A DNA stretch of 64,000 bases, taken from the NCBI GenBank assembly GCA_965247175.1, contig OZ252006.1, forward strand, positions 4,216,001 through 4,280,000. The letters are read 5' to 3'. Origin of the DNA: JANQMX01 sp965247175 (GTDB lineage: Bacteria > Pseudomonadota > Alphaproteobacteria > Kiloniellales > DSM-21159). Under the pieces are notes generated by a model. It saw nothing but the letters and a program-made list of their open reading frames with translations, was not told the DNA's origin and searched no databases. Positions 18,363 through 28,904 of this stretch are shown here, piece after piece (the first letter of the stretch is position 1; every line of letters starts with the position of its first letter). The translations under genes were made by a program, and so were the position numbers.

Positions 18363-18395
18363 CCCCTTTCAAGGGGAGGGGCAAGGCGCCTTGCC
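18363..18395. promoter_or_regulatory. Two adjacent palindromes in the DUF924-purS intergenic region
   Basis: CCCCTT-TC-AAGGGG (18363-18376) is followed at once by the perfect 16-base palindrome GGCAAGGCGCCTTGCC (18380-18395). A further GATAG-N7-CTATC lies near 18448-18464. They could be operators or leader hairpins for purSQL, or a terminator remnant. Nothing decides between these. Confidence 0.35.
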
Positions 18396-18494
18396 AGGCC
18401 TGCAGTTTCCGCAGGGTCCGGGCCGTTGCTTTTGCCAGGAGCATGGGATAGTCCGGCGCTATCGGAGTCTGAGCGGGTAGGGGCCGGAGCGACC

Positions 18495-18737
18495 ATGAAA
18501 GCCAAAGTTCACGTCACGCTCAAACCAGGCGTCCTCGACCCTCAAGGCAAGGCCGTGGAAGGCGCGCTCGCCGCGCTGGGCTTCGCCGGTGTGGAGAGCG
18601 TGCGCCAAGGCAAGTTCCTGGAGATCGAGCTGGCTGGCGACGACCGGGACGCGGCCGAGCGGCAGGTTGCCGAGATGTGCGAGAAGCTGCTCGCCAACAC
18701 CGTCATCGAGAAATACGACGTCGAAATCGGAGACTGA
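18495..18737 (+). CDS. purS: Phosphoribosylformylglycinamidine synthase subunit PurS
   Basis: Small 80-residue subunit that bridges PurQ and PurL in the fourth step of de novo purine synthesis. The protein starts MKAKVHVTLKPGVLDPQGKA, the hallmark PurS N terminus. LGFAGVESVRQGKFLEIEL and a C-terminal CEKLLANTVIEKYDVEI follow. The ATG at 18495 is fixed by this N terminus and full family length. purQ starts five bases after the purS stop codon ends. Confidence 0.95.
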   Translation: MKAKVHVTLKPGVLDPQGKAVEGALAALGFAGVESVRQGKFLEIELAGDDRDAAERQVAEMCEKLLANTVIEKYDVEIGD

Positions 18738-18741
18738 CCCA

Positions 18742-19433
18742 ATGGGCTTGCGTTCCGCCGTCATCGTCTTCCCGGGTTCCAACTGCGACCGCGACGTGGC
18801 GGTGGCGCTGGAGCAGTCGACCGGCCAGGCGCCGGCCATGGTCTGGCACAAGGAGAGCGACTTTCCCGAAGTCGACCTCATGGTGCTGCCCGGCGGCTTC
18901 TCCTACGGCGACTATCTGCGCTGCGGTGCCATGGCCGTGCACTCGCCGGTGACTCGGGAGGTCAAGCGCCGCGCCGAGGCCGGGGTGCCGACCTTGGGCA
19001 TCTGTAACGGCTTTCAGGTGCTGACCGAGATGGGCCTCCTGCCCGGCGCCCTGCTGCGCAACGCCAATCTCCACTTCGTCTGCCGCGACGTGCACCTGCG
19101 GGTCGAGAACACCCAGACCCTCTTCACCCACCGCTACGCCAGCGACCAACCGATCCGCATCCCCGTCGCCCACCACGACGGCAACTACTACGCCGACGAA
19201 GCGACGCTGAACGAGATGGCCGACAACGGCCAAATCGCTTTTCGCTATGTCGACGAAGAGGGCGAGGTGACAACGGACGCCAATCCCAACGGCTCGCTCA
19301 AGAACATCGCCGGCGTCTTCAATGCCTCGAAGACCGTGCTCGGCCTGATGCCGCATCCGGAGCGGCTGAGCGACCCGCTGCTCGGCGGCAGCGACGGCCG
19401 GCCGCTGTTCGACGGCGTGGTCGAGGCCTTGCA

Positions 19434-19437
<4 letters not shown>
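18742..19437 (+). CDS. purQ: Phosphoribosylformylglycinamidine synthase subunit PurQ (glutaminase)
   Basis: Class I glutamine amidotransferase of 231 residues that supplies ammonia to PurL. Motifs: VIVFPGSNCDRD at the N terminus, LPGGFSYGDYLRCG, the nucleophile elbow GICNGFQVLTEMGLLPGAL (catalytic Cys), and the C-terminal GLMPHPERL holding the His-x-Glu of the triad. It starts at ATG 18742 right after purS and overlaps purL by four bases (ATGA), so the three subunits are translated in a coupled manner. Confidence 0.97.
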
Positions 19438-21665
<2,228 letters not shown>

Positions 21666-21704
21666 GTCCAAGAGTTAGACACGCTTGAAGGGAAGCCATG
21701 CGCC

Positions 21705-21944
21705 ATGCCGATGAATCCGGCTGAGATCGAAGACCTGATCAAGACTGGCATTCCCGACGCCAAGGTTACCATCGAGGATCTCCGCGGTGATGGAGATCAT
21801 TACGCTGCCTACATCGTTTCGGAGGCCTTTCGCGGCAAGAACCGGGTGCAGCAGCATCAGATGGTCTATTCCGCCCTGCAAGGACGCATGGGCAACGAGC
21901 TGCATGCGCTCGCGCTGCAAACATCGGTTCCGACGGAGGAGTAA
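21705..21944 (+). CDS. BolA family protein
   Basis: A 79-residue BolA/IbaG-type protein. The class II KH-like core reads IPDAKVTIEDLRGDGDHYAA, with FRGKNRVQQHQMVYSAL and a C-terminal HALALQT. The histidine of this last segment is the one used to bind a [2Fe-2S] cluster together with monothiol glutaredoxins. The grxD gene follows eight bases later, a widespread alphaproteobacterial pairing. The pair serves in iron-sulfur trafficking and iron sensing. Confidence 0.92.
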   Translation: MPMNPAEIEDLIKTGIPDAKVTIEDLRGDGDHYAAYIVSEAFRGKNRVQQHQMVYSALQGRMGNELHALALQTSVPTEE

Positions 21945-21952
21945 GCAGAACA

Positions 21953-22306
21953 ATGGACGGCCATACCATGGATAATCCGGTCTTCGAGCGGATTCGCCAG
22001 GATGTCGGCGAGAACGACGTGGTGCTTTACATGAAGGGGACCCCGGTGTTCCCGCAGTGCGGTTTCTCCGCTGCCGTTGTGCAGGCGCTGACGCATCTCG
22101 GCATCAAGTTCCGCGGCATCAACGTGCTTGAGGATCCGGGCCTGCGCGAGGGCATCAAGGAGTTTTCCAACTGGCCGACCATTCCGCAGCTCTACATCAA
22201 GGGCGAGTTCGTCGGCGGCTGCGACATCGTGCGTGAGATGTTCCAGAGCGGCGAGCTGACCGAGCTGCTGTCGAGCCACGGCATCGACGCACGCCCGGCC
22301 GCCTAG
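21953..22306 (+). CDS. grxD: Monothiol glutaredoxin, Grx4 type
   Basis: CGFS-type glutaredoxin that carries [2Fe-2S] clusters with BolA. The protein is 117 residues from the ATG at 21953, or 112 from the ATG at 21968 (MDNPV), which matches the commonest family start. The active site PQCGFS lies at about residue 36, with MKGTPVFP just before it and FVGGCDIVREMFQSGEL near the C terminus as the glutathione-binding TVP/GGxDD-equivalent region. GGAGGAG lies 11 bases before 21953, overlapping the end of bolA. Confidence 0.95.
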   Translation: MDGHTMDNPVFERIRQDVGENDVVLYMKGTPVFPQCGFSAAVVQALTHLGIKFRGINVLEDPGLREGIKEFSNWPTIPQLYIKGEFVGGCDIVREMFQSGELTELLSSHGIDARPAA

Positions 22307-22329
22307 CGCGCCACACGCCTGCTGGTCAT

Positions 22330-22352
22330 CCCCGCGCCCTTTGCGCGCGGGG
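22330..22352 (+). terminator. Hairpin downstream of grxD (terminator-like)
   Basis: CCCCGCGC, a 7-base loop, then GCGCGGGG: a perfect 8 bp GC stem in the 75 bp between grxD and the thiolase gene. The sequence after it is CACATTGT and has no clean T tract, so intrinsic termination would be partial at best. Confidence 0.45.
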
Positions 22353-22381
22353 CACATTGTCTGTGAACGAGGAGTCCTGGC

Positions 22382-23548
22382 ATGACCGCCTGCATCGTCG
22401 GCTGGAGCCACGCGCCGTTCGGCAAGCATGAGGATGAGGACGTCGAGTCCCTGATCGCGAAGGTCGCGACGCAAGCGGTCGCCGATGCCGGTCTTGCGCC
22501 GGAAGAAATCGACGAGATCTACCTCGGGAACTTCGGCGAGGACTTCTCGCCCCAGGGTTTCCCCTCCTCGCTAGTGTTGCAGACCAACGACGCCTTCCGC
22601 TTCAAGCCGGCGACGCGGGTCGAAAATGCCTGCGCCACCGGCAGCGCCGCCGTTCATCAGGGCCTCAAGACGATCGCTGCCAAGCAGGGCCGCTTCGTGC
22701 TGGTCGTCGGTGTCGAGAAGATGACGGCGCTGGGCGGCAGGGAGATTGGCAACACGCTGCTCAAGGCCTCCTACATCAAGGAAGAGTCGGACATCGAAGG
22801 CGGCTTCGCTGGTGTCTTCGGCGTCATCGCCAACAACTATTTCCAGAAGCACGGCGACCAATCCGATGCGTTGGCTGCAATCGCTGCCAAGAACCATCGC
22901 AACGGCGTCGCCAATCCCTACGCGCAGATGCGCCGCGACCTAGGCTACGACTTCTGCCGCAACGAGTCCGAGAAGAACCCCTATGTCGCCGGGCCGCTGA
23001 AGCGCACCGACTGCTCGCTGGTCTCAGACGGGGCGGCTGCCTTGGTACTGACGGACGTGGACACCGCGCTCGGCATGGACAAGGCGATCGTCTTCCGGTC
23101 CGCTGTGCAGGTGAACGACTTCCTGCCGCTGTCGCGCCGCGACATCACCCTCTTCGAGGGCTGCGAACAGGCTTGGAAGCGGGGACTCGATCAAGCCGGC
23201 GTCGGCCTCGAGGACCTCTCCTTCGTCGAAACCCACGACTGCTTCACCATCGCGGAGCTCTTGGAGTACGAGGCCATGGGCCTGACGCCGCGCGGTCAGG
23301 GCGCCAAGGCCGCTTTGGACGGCTGGACGGAGAAGGACGGCAAGCTGCCGATCAACCCCTCCGGCGGCCTCAAGTCCAAGGGCCATCCGATCGGCGCCAC
23401 CGGCGTCTCCATGCATGTCATGAGCGCGATGCAGCTTTCCGGCACGGCCGATGACATGCAGGTGCGCGATGCAAAGCTGGGCGGCGTCTTCAACATGGGT
23501 GGGGCGGCCGTGGCCAACTACGTCTCTATCCTAGAGCCTCTGCGCTAA
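22382..23548 (+). CDS. SCP2-type thiolase / acetyl-CoA acetyltransferase family protein
   Basis: Thiolase-superfamily protein of 388 residues. The first-half nucleophile appears in TRVENACATGSAAVHQG. The second half has ETHDCFTIAELLEYEAMGL and the histidine motif NPSGGLKSKGHPIGATG, the arrangement of the SCP-x (sterol carrier) type rather than the classical GMCVGGG thiolases. It probably cleaves or forms a 3-ketoacyl-CoA, but the chain type is unknown. The gene stands alone between two hairpin-like sequences. The acrylyl-CoA-reductase-type gene downstream is separated by 120 bp. Confidence 0.88.
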   Translation: MTACIVGWSHAPFGKHEDEDVESLIAKVATQAVADAGLAPEEIDEIYLGNFGEDFSPQGFPSSLVLQTNDAFRFKPATRVENACATGSAAVHQGLKTIAAKQGRFVLVVGVEKMTALGGREIGNTLLKASYIKEESDIEGGFAGVFGVIANNYFQKHGDQSDALAAIAAKNHRNGVANPYAQMRRDLGYDFCRNESEKNPYVAGPLKRTDCSLVSDGAAALVLTDVDTALGMDKAIVFRSAVQVNDFLPLSRRDITLFEGCEQAWKRGLDQAGVGLEDLSFVETHDCFTIAELLEYEAMGLTPRGQGAKAALDGWTEKDGKLPINPSGGLKSKGHPIGATGVSMHVMSAMQLSGTADDMQVRDAKLGGVFNMGGAAVANYVSILEPLR

Positions 23549-23610
23549 CTCCGAATTTCTATCCGTACGCGCACGCCCGTCCGCTATTGCCGGCCGGGCT
23601 TGCAACTTTG

Positions 23611-23636
23611 CCGCGCCTCGCCTCTGATAGGCGCGG
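23611..23636 (+). terminator. Hairpin between thiolase and acrylyl-CoA reductase genes
   Basis: CCGCGCCT, a 10-base loop, then AGGCGCGG: a perfect 8 bp stem about 63 bp after the thiolase stop and 33 bp before the next gene. No T tract follows. It could be a weak terminator or a leader structure. Confidence 0.35.
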
Positions 23637-23668
23637 CTTACGTGTGCGTGGAATGGGAAGGGTGAGGC

Positions 23669-24652
23669 ATGTTCAAGGCGCTATTGCTGGAGAAAACCGA
23701 TGACGCGGTCACCTCGCGCATCACAGAGATCGACGAGACTGCGCTGCCTGACGGCGACGTACTGATCGACGTCAGCCACTCGACCCTGAACTACAAGGAC
23801 GGGCTGGTCATCAATGGCAAGGGTGGCCTGGTCCGCGACTATCCGCATATTCCGGGGGTCGACCTGGCAGGGCACGTCGCCGAAAGCAGCCACCCCGACT
23901 ACAAGGCCGGCGACGCCGTAGTTTCGACCGGCTGGCACGTAGGCGAGCGACATTGGGGTGGATATGCCGAGAAGGCCCGGCTGCGCGGCGACTGGCTGGT
24001 CAAGCTCCCCGAAGGCCTGTCACCGCGACAGGCCATGGCCGTGGGCACGGCGGGCTTCACCTCGATGCTGGCGGTCATGGCCCTAGAGGAGCAGGGCGCG
24101 ACGCCGGACGGCGGGCCGCAGCTCGTGACCGGTGGAGCCGGCGGTGTCGGGTCGGTCGCCATCGCCATCCTGGCCAAGCTCGGCTTCGAGGTGACCGCCT
24201 CCACCGGACGGGCATCGAGCCACGACTACCTGAAGGACCTTGGGGCCAGCCAGATCGTTGATCGAAACCAGCTTTCCGATGGTCCTTATCGGCCGCTGGA
24301 CAAAGCGACTTGGGCCGGCTGCATCGATGCGGTGGGCGGCACCACGCTGGCAACCGTGCTCTCTCAGATGAAGCATAGCGGCGCAGTGGCCGCGGTGGGC
24401 TTGGCCGGCGGCAACGAGCTGAACACCACGGTCATCCCCTTCCTGCTGCGCGGTGTGAAGCTGATCGGGATCGATTCAGTTCTCTGCCCCAAGCCGAGGC
24501 GGGAGGCGGCCTGGCAGCGATTGGCCAGCGACCTGCCGCTGGACAAGCTGGAGGCGATGACCTCGACGGCCAGCCTTGAGGACTTGCCCCGCCTGGGCCG
24601 GGAAATTCTCAAAGGCCAGGTCAAAGGACGCGTGGTCGTCGAGTTGGGTTGA
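23669..24652 (+). CDS. acuI: Acrylyl-CoA reductase (NADPH), AcuI/YhdH family
   Basis: Zinc-free medium-chain dehydrogenase of 327 residues, the standard AcuI/YhdH length. AcuI reduces toxic acryloyl-CoA to propionyl-CoA using NADPH, for example during DMSP or 3-hydroxypropionate metabolism. Seen motifs: STLNYKDGLVINGKGGL, YPHIPGVDLAG, the nucleotide-binding VTGGAGGVGSVAIAILAKLG and the C-terminal ILKGQVKGRVVVEL. The protein lacks the structural zinc cysteines of alcohol dehydrogenases. The gene symbol is given for the family and the physiological substrate is inferred. Confidence 0.88.
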   Translation: MFKALLLEKTDDAVTSRITEIDETALPDGDVLIDVSHSTLNYKDGLVINGKGGLVRDYPHIPGVDLAGHVAESSHPDYKAGDAVVSTGWHVGERHWGGYAEKARLRGDWLVKLPEGLSPRQAMAVGTAGFTSMLAVMALEEQGATPDGGPQLVTGGAGGVGSVAIAILAKLGFEVTASTGRASSHDYLKDLGASQIVDRNQLSDGPYRPLDKATWAGCIDAVGGTTLATVLSQMKHSGAVAAVGLAGGNELNTTVIPFLLRGVKLIGIDSVLCPKPRREAAWQRLASDLPLDKLEAMTSTASLEDLPRLGREILKGQVKGRVVVELG

Positions 24653-24685
24653 AACGCACCGGCGGTAGGTCGTTCTGCCGGAAGC

Positions 24686-24714
24686 TGCACAACCTCTTAA
24701 AATTATGTTACAAT
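24686..24714 (+). promoter_or_regulatory. Promoter candidate with CtrA-like half-sites before the lipoprotein gene
   Basis: TGCACA (24686-24691) and TACAAT (24709-24714) are spaced by 17 bases in an unusually AT-rich patch. The overlapping TTAA-N7-TTAC (24697-24711) is one base from the CtrA consensus TTAA-N7-TTAA. Pattern match only. Confidence 0.4.
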
Positions 24715-24789
24715 CGATGCGAATTTGTGACGTTGTGCGCCGGTTGGGCGACCGGGAGCCGCGTCGTGGGAAAGCTATGGGGCCAGGGC

Positions 24790-25056
24790 ATGGCAGGAGC
24801 ACTATCGCGCATGGGCGCAAAAGCGCTGTTGGTCGGCTTGCTGGCCGGGGGGCTCGTCGCCTGCGGTTCGACGGAGCCTGACCTCAACTGGTCTAAGCCC
24901 ATAGCCGGCAAGGGCTCCGCCATCGCCCAGTGCTATCGGACTTTGGCGCAGCCCGACTGCTCGACGACGCTGCTGCCCGACCAAGCGAGCCGCGCTGTCG
25001 GCTGGTTTGACAGCGGCCGGCCGGGCGCTGGGCCTCCGGCAACAGAGACGCAATGA
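24790..25056 (+). CDS. Small lipoprotein of unknown function
   Basis: An 88-residue protein from the ATG at 24790. A lipoprotein signal peptide ends in the lipobox LVAC, with the cysteine at about residue 25 followed by GSTEPDLNW. Glycine at +2 is compatible with outer-membrane sorting. The mature part is only about 60 residues. It contains CYRTLAQPDCST, a possible disulfide pair, and ends in a flexible proline-rich tail. A GTG at 24766 is an alternative start. It overlaps the Sel1-repeat gene by four bases (ATGA). I do not recognise a family. Confidence 0.75.
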   Translation: MAGALSRMGAKALLVGLLAGGLVACGSTEPDLNWSKPIAGKGSAIAQCYRTLAQPDCSTTLLPDQASRAVGWFDSGRPGAGPPATETQ

Positions 25057-25757
25057 CAGCAAGCAAGGCGGTTGTTTTGCGGCGATTGCGGCAGTGCGCC
25101 ATTGCGTGCGTTGTCTTGCTTGTTGGCTCGTTCCTTCCTGCCTTGAGCTTGGCCGAGCCCGGGCCTCGCTGGGAAAGCCTCCCCTGGTCCGATCGCATCG
25201 GCGCCGCCTGGTTTGAGAGCCAGGCCCAAGCCGGCGATGCCGAGGCCCAGTATCGCCTAGGCGAGATCTACGAAGCCGGGCTTGGCGACACAAAAAGCGA
25301 CGAAGCCAATGCAATCGCCTGGTACGGCAAGGCCGCCGAGCAGGGGCACAGGCGCGCGGCCTTTCGCCTCGGCCGATTGCTCGAGCGGGAGCCGGGTCAG
25401 GCGGAGGCCGCTGCGGCCGCCTATAGCCAGGCGTCTGAGGCCGGCGTGCCGGAGGCCACCTATAACCTAGCGCGCCTCTATCGCGACGGGGTCGGAGTCG
25501 ACCGAGACGTCGCGAGGGCGGCCACGCTCTATCGGCAGGCCTATGCAGAGGGACTGACGCGGGCAACGCTCGACTTGGCCCAACTCTCACTGGTCGGCGT
25601 CGAGCGGGACGAGGTCGTCGCTCTGGCCTGGGCTTTGCGCGCTCGCGATGAAGGGGTTCCCGAGGCGGCGGCCTTCGCCGAGCGTCTCAGCGCCCTCCTT
25701 GCGCCTAAGGCGCAGGAAACGGCCGCTCGGCTGAGCGGCGACCTGCCCCGTCCCTAA
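25053..25757 (+). CDS. Secreted Sel1-like repeat protein
   Basis: A 234-residue protein with a Sec signal peptide (about residues 12-33, ending LSLAEP). At least three to four Sel1-like repeats follow: GDAEAQYRLGEIYEAGLG, GHRRAAFRLGRLLEREPG, GVPEATYNLARLYRDGVGV and a more diverged GLTRATLDLAQLSLVGV. Sel1 repeats are protein-interaction solenoids common in envelope and signalling proteins. The gene is translationally coupled to the upstream lipoprotein, so the two may form a periplasmic complex. Partners are unknown. Confidence 0.85.
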   Translation: MTASKAVVLRRLRQCAIACVVLLVGSFLPALSLAEPGPRWESLPWSDRIGAAWFESQAQAGDAEAQYRLGEIYEAGLGDTKSDEANAIAWYGKAAEQGHRRAAFRLGRLLEREPGQAEAAAAAYSQASEAGVPEATYNLARLYRDGVGVDRDVARAATLYRQAYAEGLTRATLDLAQLSLVGVERDEVVALAWALRARDEGVPEAAAFAERLSALLAPKAQETAARLSGDLPRP

Positions 25758-25764
25758 GCCACGG

Positions 25765-26532
25765 CTAGCCGAAGAGAGTCGGCGCGGCTTCCCTGTTCGT
25801 CACTTCGTCGTCGGTCGAGCGGTAAGGTGGCCCGACAGGGGTGACCAGGCTGGAATCTGTCGGATCGCACTTCGGGCTGCCCACCCGAGAGGCAATCGGC
25901 AAGGCTTGCATAGCCTCTGCCGGGAAGGGCGCCAGCAAGCGATCGATCTCCGTGTCGCCGGCCTGGAGCCAGCTCTCGTAGTCCTTCGGTCCCAAAATGA
26001 CTGGCATGCGCCGCTTTGGGTGCAACTCGGCAACCAATTCGTTCGCCCTTGTCGTGATGATGGTGAAGGTCAGGCGCGATTCCTCCCCTTCCGGGCTGCG
26101 CCAGAGCTCCCATAGTCCCGCAAAGGCAAAGGGGCCTTCTTCCGTCAGTGTGATCCGGTAGTACTGCTTGCCGTCGTCTGGCAGGGGCAGCCGCTCATAG
26201 AAGCCTTCCGCCGGCACCAGGCAGCGGCGCCGGCGGAAGGCCTCGCGGAAGACAGGCTTATCCGCCAGCTCCTCGCCGCGCGCGTTGAAGGTGGCATAGC
26301 GCAAGGTCGGCGTCTTGGACCAGTGAGGCACCAAAGACCAGCGTCCCAGGACCAGCTCGCGCCCCGGCGTGCTCCCAGGCTCGGCGCCGTCCACCGGCTT
26401 GGCCAGACGGACGATGGGCGCCGGATCGGTTGGCGCGATGCGGTAGCTCGGTGGAAAGTTCGGCAGATCCGCGACATCGAACAGCCGGCGCATGGCGTCC
26501 GGATTGCTGGTCATCTGATAGAGATTGCACAT
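25765..26532 (-). CDS. SOS response-associated peptidase, HMCES/YedK type
   Basis: HMCES-family protein of 255 residues that forms a covalent thiazolidine link to abasic sites in single-stranded DNA, protecting them during replication. The catalytic cysteine is residue 2 (MCNLYQM, exposed after Met removal). The other active-site residues are visible: Asn in FNARGEELADKPVF, Glu in LVPAEGFYE, and His in AELHPKRRMPVIL. Length and motif order fit the family exactly. It converges on the Sel1-repeat gene with a 7 bp gap. Confidence 0.95.
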   Translation of the reverse strand: MCNLYQMTSNPDAMRRLFDVADLPNFPPSYRIAPTDPAPIVRLAKPVDGAEPGSTPGRELVLGRWSLVPHWSKTPTLRYATFNARGEELADKPVFREAFRRRRCLVPAEGFYERLPLPDDGKQYYRITLTEEGPFAFAGLWELWRSPEGEESRLTFTIITTRANELVAELHPKRRMPVILGPKDYESWLQAGDTEIDRLLAPFPAEAMQALPIASRVGSPKCDPTDSSLVTPVGPPYRSTDDEVTNREAAPTLFG

Positions 26533-26564
26533 GCCGGCATTCTGCCGGCTGCAGCGGCGATAGA

Positions 26565-27035
26565 CTAGGCGCTACGTGGACCGGGCCAGGCTGTGAGGTC
26601 AGTTTCCAGGGTGGTCCAATGATCGATATCGGGCGCCCCAAAGCTGTGCAGCTTGGGCAGGCTGCCGATTTCGCGATAGCCGAAGAGCCTCTTATACCAA
26701 TTGATGACTGCCGGCAGGTCGCAGTTCGTCGTCAAGGTTTCGGCGCCTGCCGCCTTGGCCGCCGCCATCCGCTGCACCTGCAGTTGCCGCCCGATGGGGC
26801 TTCCGCGGTAGTTGGGGTGGACCGCAAGCAGTGTCGTTTTGGCGGCATGCGGCCCAGTCATCTTGTAGCCGCCAACGCCCGCGACTCCCTCGCCGTTGCG
26901 GACAACGAAGGTGGTTTCCAGGGCCAAGCCAGGCATCTCGGGCGAGGGAATGTGATGCAGATTGGCCGTCTGCAGCACGCAGAGCATTCCGGGCCAGTCG
27001 AGCGGATCGGCCGTCTCTATGACGTAATTGGTCAT
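26565..27035 (-). CDS. GNAT-family N-acetyltransferase
   Basis: A 156-residue GNAT protein. The acetyl-CoA-binding region is TTLLAVHPNYRGSPIGRQLQVQ, read with the pyrophosphate-loop residues RGSPIGRQL. It is followed by LTTNCDLPAVINWYKRLFGY, where the C-terminal Tyr is the usual general acid. The substrate is unknown. It lies 32 bp upstream of the HMCES-type gene on the same strand. Upstream is a 262 bp gap before the ABC importer. Confidence 0.83.
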   Translation of the reverse strand: MTNYVIETADPLDWPGMLCVLQTANLHHIPSPEMPGLALETTFVVRNGEGVAGVGGYKMTGPHAAKTTLLAVHPNYRGSPIGRQLQVQRMAAAKAAGAETLTTNCDLPAVINWYKRLFGYREIGSLPKLHSFGAPDIDHWTTLETDLTAWPGPRSA

Positions 27036-27297
27036 GGCGCAATCAGGCTAGCATCTGCAGCTTTCTCGTTCGCTAATAGGCAATTGAATGTCGGCAACGC
27101 TTGCCATCAGCGGCCAAGCCTTCATAGACTTCCGGGTGAGTGAGGTCGGTCGGTCGCTTCTAGGCGATAACTCGTCGCATCACCCTCAAGGCGACAGGCA
27201 CTGATCGCGACATAAAAGACACTTGCCCTGCGTGGCGTTCCAGAACGGGACGCCCGACAAGAACAATCGGGGCGGGAAACGGACAGGAGGCTCAAGG

Positions 27298-28884
27298 ATG
27301 AACGTCAAGGATCTGCAAGGGCTTTTTTCACGCGGTCGGATGTCCCGCCGAGATTTCCTGGCGCAAGCGAGCGCTATGGGCTTGACGCTTTCGGCTGCCG
27401 GCACCCTTGCCGATCAGGCCCTGGCTGCGACACCGAAGAAAGGTGGCCGGCTGCGCGCCGGGCTTGCCGAAGGCGGCACCACCGACTCGCTGGACCCGGC
27501 GACCTACACCGACATCTACATGATCTCGGTGGGCTTCGGCACCCACAACAGCATCACGGAGATCGGGCCCGATAACCAGCTGACCGGCGACATCGCCGAG
27601 AGCTGGGAGGCGACGCCGGACGCCAAGACCTGGACCTTCAAGCTGCGCAAGGGCATCGAGTTCTCCAATGGCAAGACGCTCACGCCGCAAGACGTCATCG
27701 CCTCGCTCAACCATCACCGGGGCGAGGACTCCAAGTCTGCGGCGAAAGCCAATGTGGACCCCATCAAGGACCTGAGAGCGGACGGCGACGACGTGGTCGT
27801 CATGGAGCTGCACGGCAGCAACGCCGATTTCCCCTATCTGCTCGCCGACTATCACCTGCTGGTCATGCCCGAGGTCGACGGCAAGGCCGACTGGAAGAAC
27901 TATGTCGGTACCGGCGCCTACGTGCTGCAGGACTTCGAGCCCGGCGTGCGGACGTTCCTGACGCGCAATCCGAACTACTGGAAAGAGGGGCGCGGCAACT
28001 TCGACGAAGTCGAGCTTCTGGTCATCGCCGACGTTGCGGCTCGCCAGTCGGCCCTGACCTCAGGTGAGGTCGATGTGATGAGCCGCGCCGACCGCAAGAC
28101 GGTTCATCTCCTCGGCCGGACGCCCGGAATCGAGATCGAAGAGCAAACCGGCTTCCTGCACTACACGGCGCCGATGGACACCACGCGGGCGCCCTTCGAC
28201 AACAATGACCTGCGGCTCGCCCTCAAGTACGCCGTCGACCGCGAGCAGCTCTTGAGCACGATAATGCGCGGCCACGGCACGCTGGCCAACGACCATCCGA
28301 TTGCGCCATCGGTGCCCTTTGCGGCGACCGATATTCCGCAGCGGAGCTACGACCCGGACAAGTCGAAGTTCCACCTCAAGAAGGCCGGCTACGACTCCAT
28401 TTCGCTCGACCTCTCGGCCGCGGACGCCGCCTTTGCCGGCGCCGTCGACGCTGCCGTTCTGATGAAGGAGCAAATGGCGCCGGCCGGAATCGACATCAAC
28501 GTGGTGCGGGAGCCGAACGACGGCTACTGGTCGAACGTTTGGATGAAGAAGCCTTGGTGCATGTGCTACTGGGGCGGCCGACCGACCTGCGACTGGATGT
28601 TCTCCACCGCCTATGCGGAAGGCGCCAACTGGAACGACACCTTCTGGAGCAACGAGCGCTTCAACAAGCTCCTGGTCGAAGGGCGCTCCGAGCTCGATGC
28701 CCCCAGGCGCGCCGAGATCTACGGCGAGATGCAGCGCATCATCCGCGATGACGGTGGCGTCATCGTATGGGGCTTCGCCAACTATCTTTCGGCGCGCTCC
28801 GAGAAGGTCACGCACGGCCCCGACGTCGCGTCGAACTGGGAACTCGACGGCGGACGCTACGTCGAGCGTTGGTGGATGGCGTAG
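27298..28884 (+). CDS. Peptide-type ABC transporter substrate-binding protein, Tat-exported
   Basis: Periplasmic solute-binding protein of family 5 (peptide/nickel/opine type), 528 residues. The ATG at 27298 has a GGAGG site upstream. The N terminus carries a twin-arginine signal MSRRDFLAQASAMGL at about residues 14-28, so the folded protein is exported by Tat. Family-5 features include IAESWEATPDAKTWTFKLRK, FSNGKTLTPQDVIASLNHH and RQSALTSGEVDVMSR. The ligand is not predictable. Oligopeptides or opine-like compounds are the family norm. It is the first gene of a four-gene importer operon. Confidence 0.92.
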   Translation: MNVKDLQGLFSRGRMSRRDFLAQASAMGLTLSAAGTLADQALAATPKKGGRLRAGLAEGGTTDSLDPATYTDIYMISVGFGTHNSITEIGPDNQLTGDIAESWEATPDAKTWTFKLRKGIEFSNGKTLTPQDVIASLNHHRGEDSKSAAKANVDPIKDLRADGDDVVVMELHGSNADFPYLLADYHLLVMPEVDGKADWKNYVGTGAYVLQDFEPGVRTFLTRNPNYWKEGRGNFDEVELLVIADVAARQSALTSGEVDVMSRADRKTVHLLGRTPGIEIEEQTGFLHYTAPMDTTRAPFDNNDLRLALKYAVDREQLLSTIMRGHGTLANDHPIAPSVPFAATDIPQRSYDPDKSKFHLKKAGYDSISLDLSAADAAFAGAVDAAVLMKEQMAPAGIDINVVREPNDGYWSNVWMKKPWCMCYWGGRPTCDWMFSTAYAEGANWNDTFWSNERFNKLLVEGRSELDAPRRAEIYGEMQRIIRDDGGVIVWGFANYLSARSEKVTHGPDVASNWELDGGRYVERWWMA

Positions 28885-28904
28885 CGACCGCCTGAGCGCA
28901 CGTC

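Noticed and set aside
24649..24789. Longer N-terminal extension of the small lipoprotein
   Set aside because: It would place about 47 residues before a clear lipoprotein signal peptide and would run through the promoter-like AT-rich patch.
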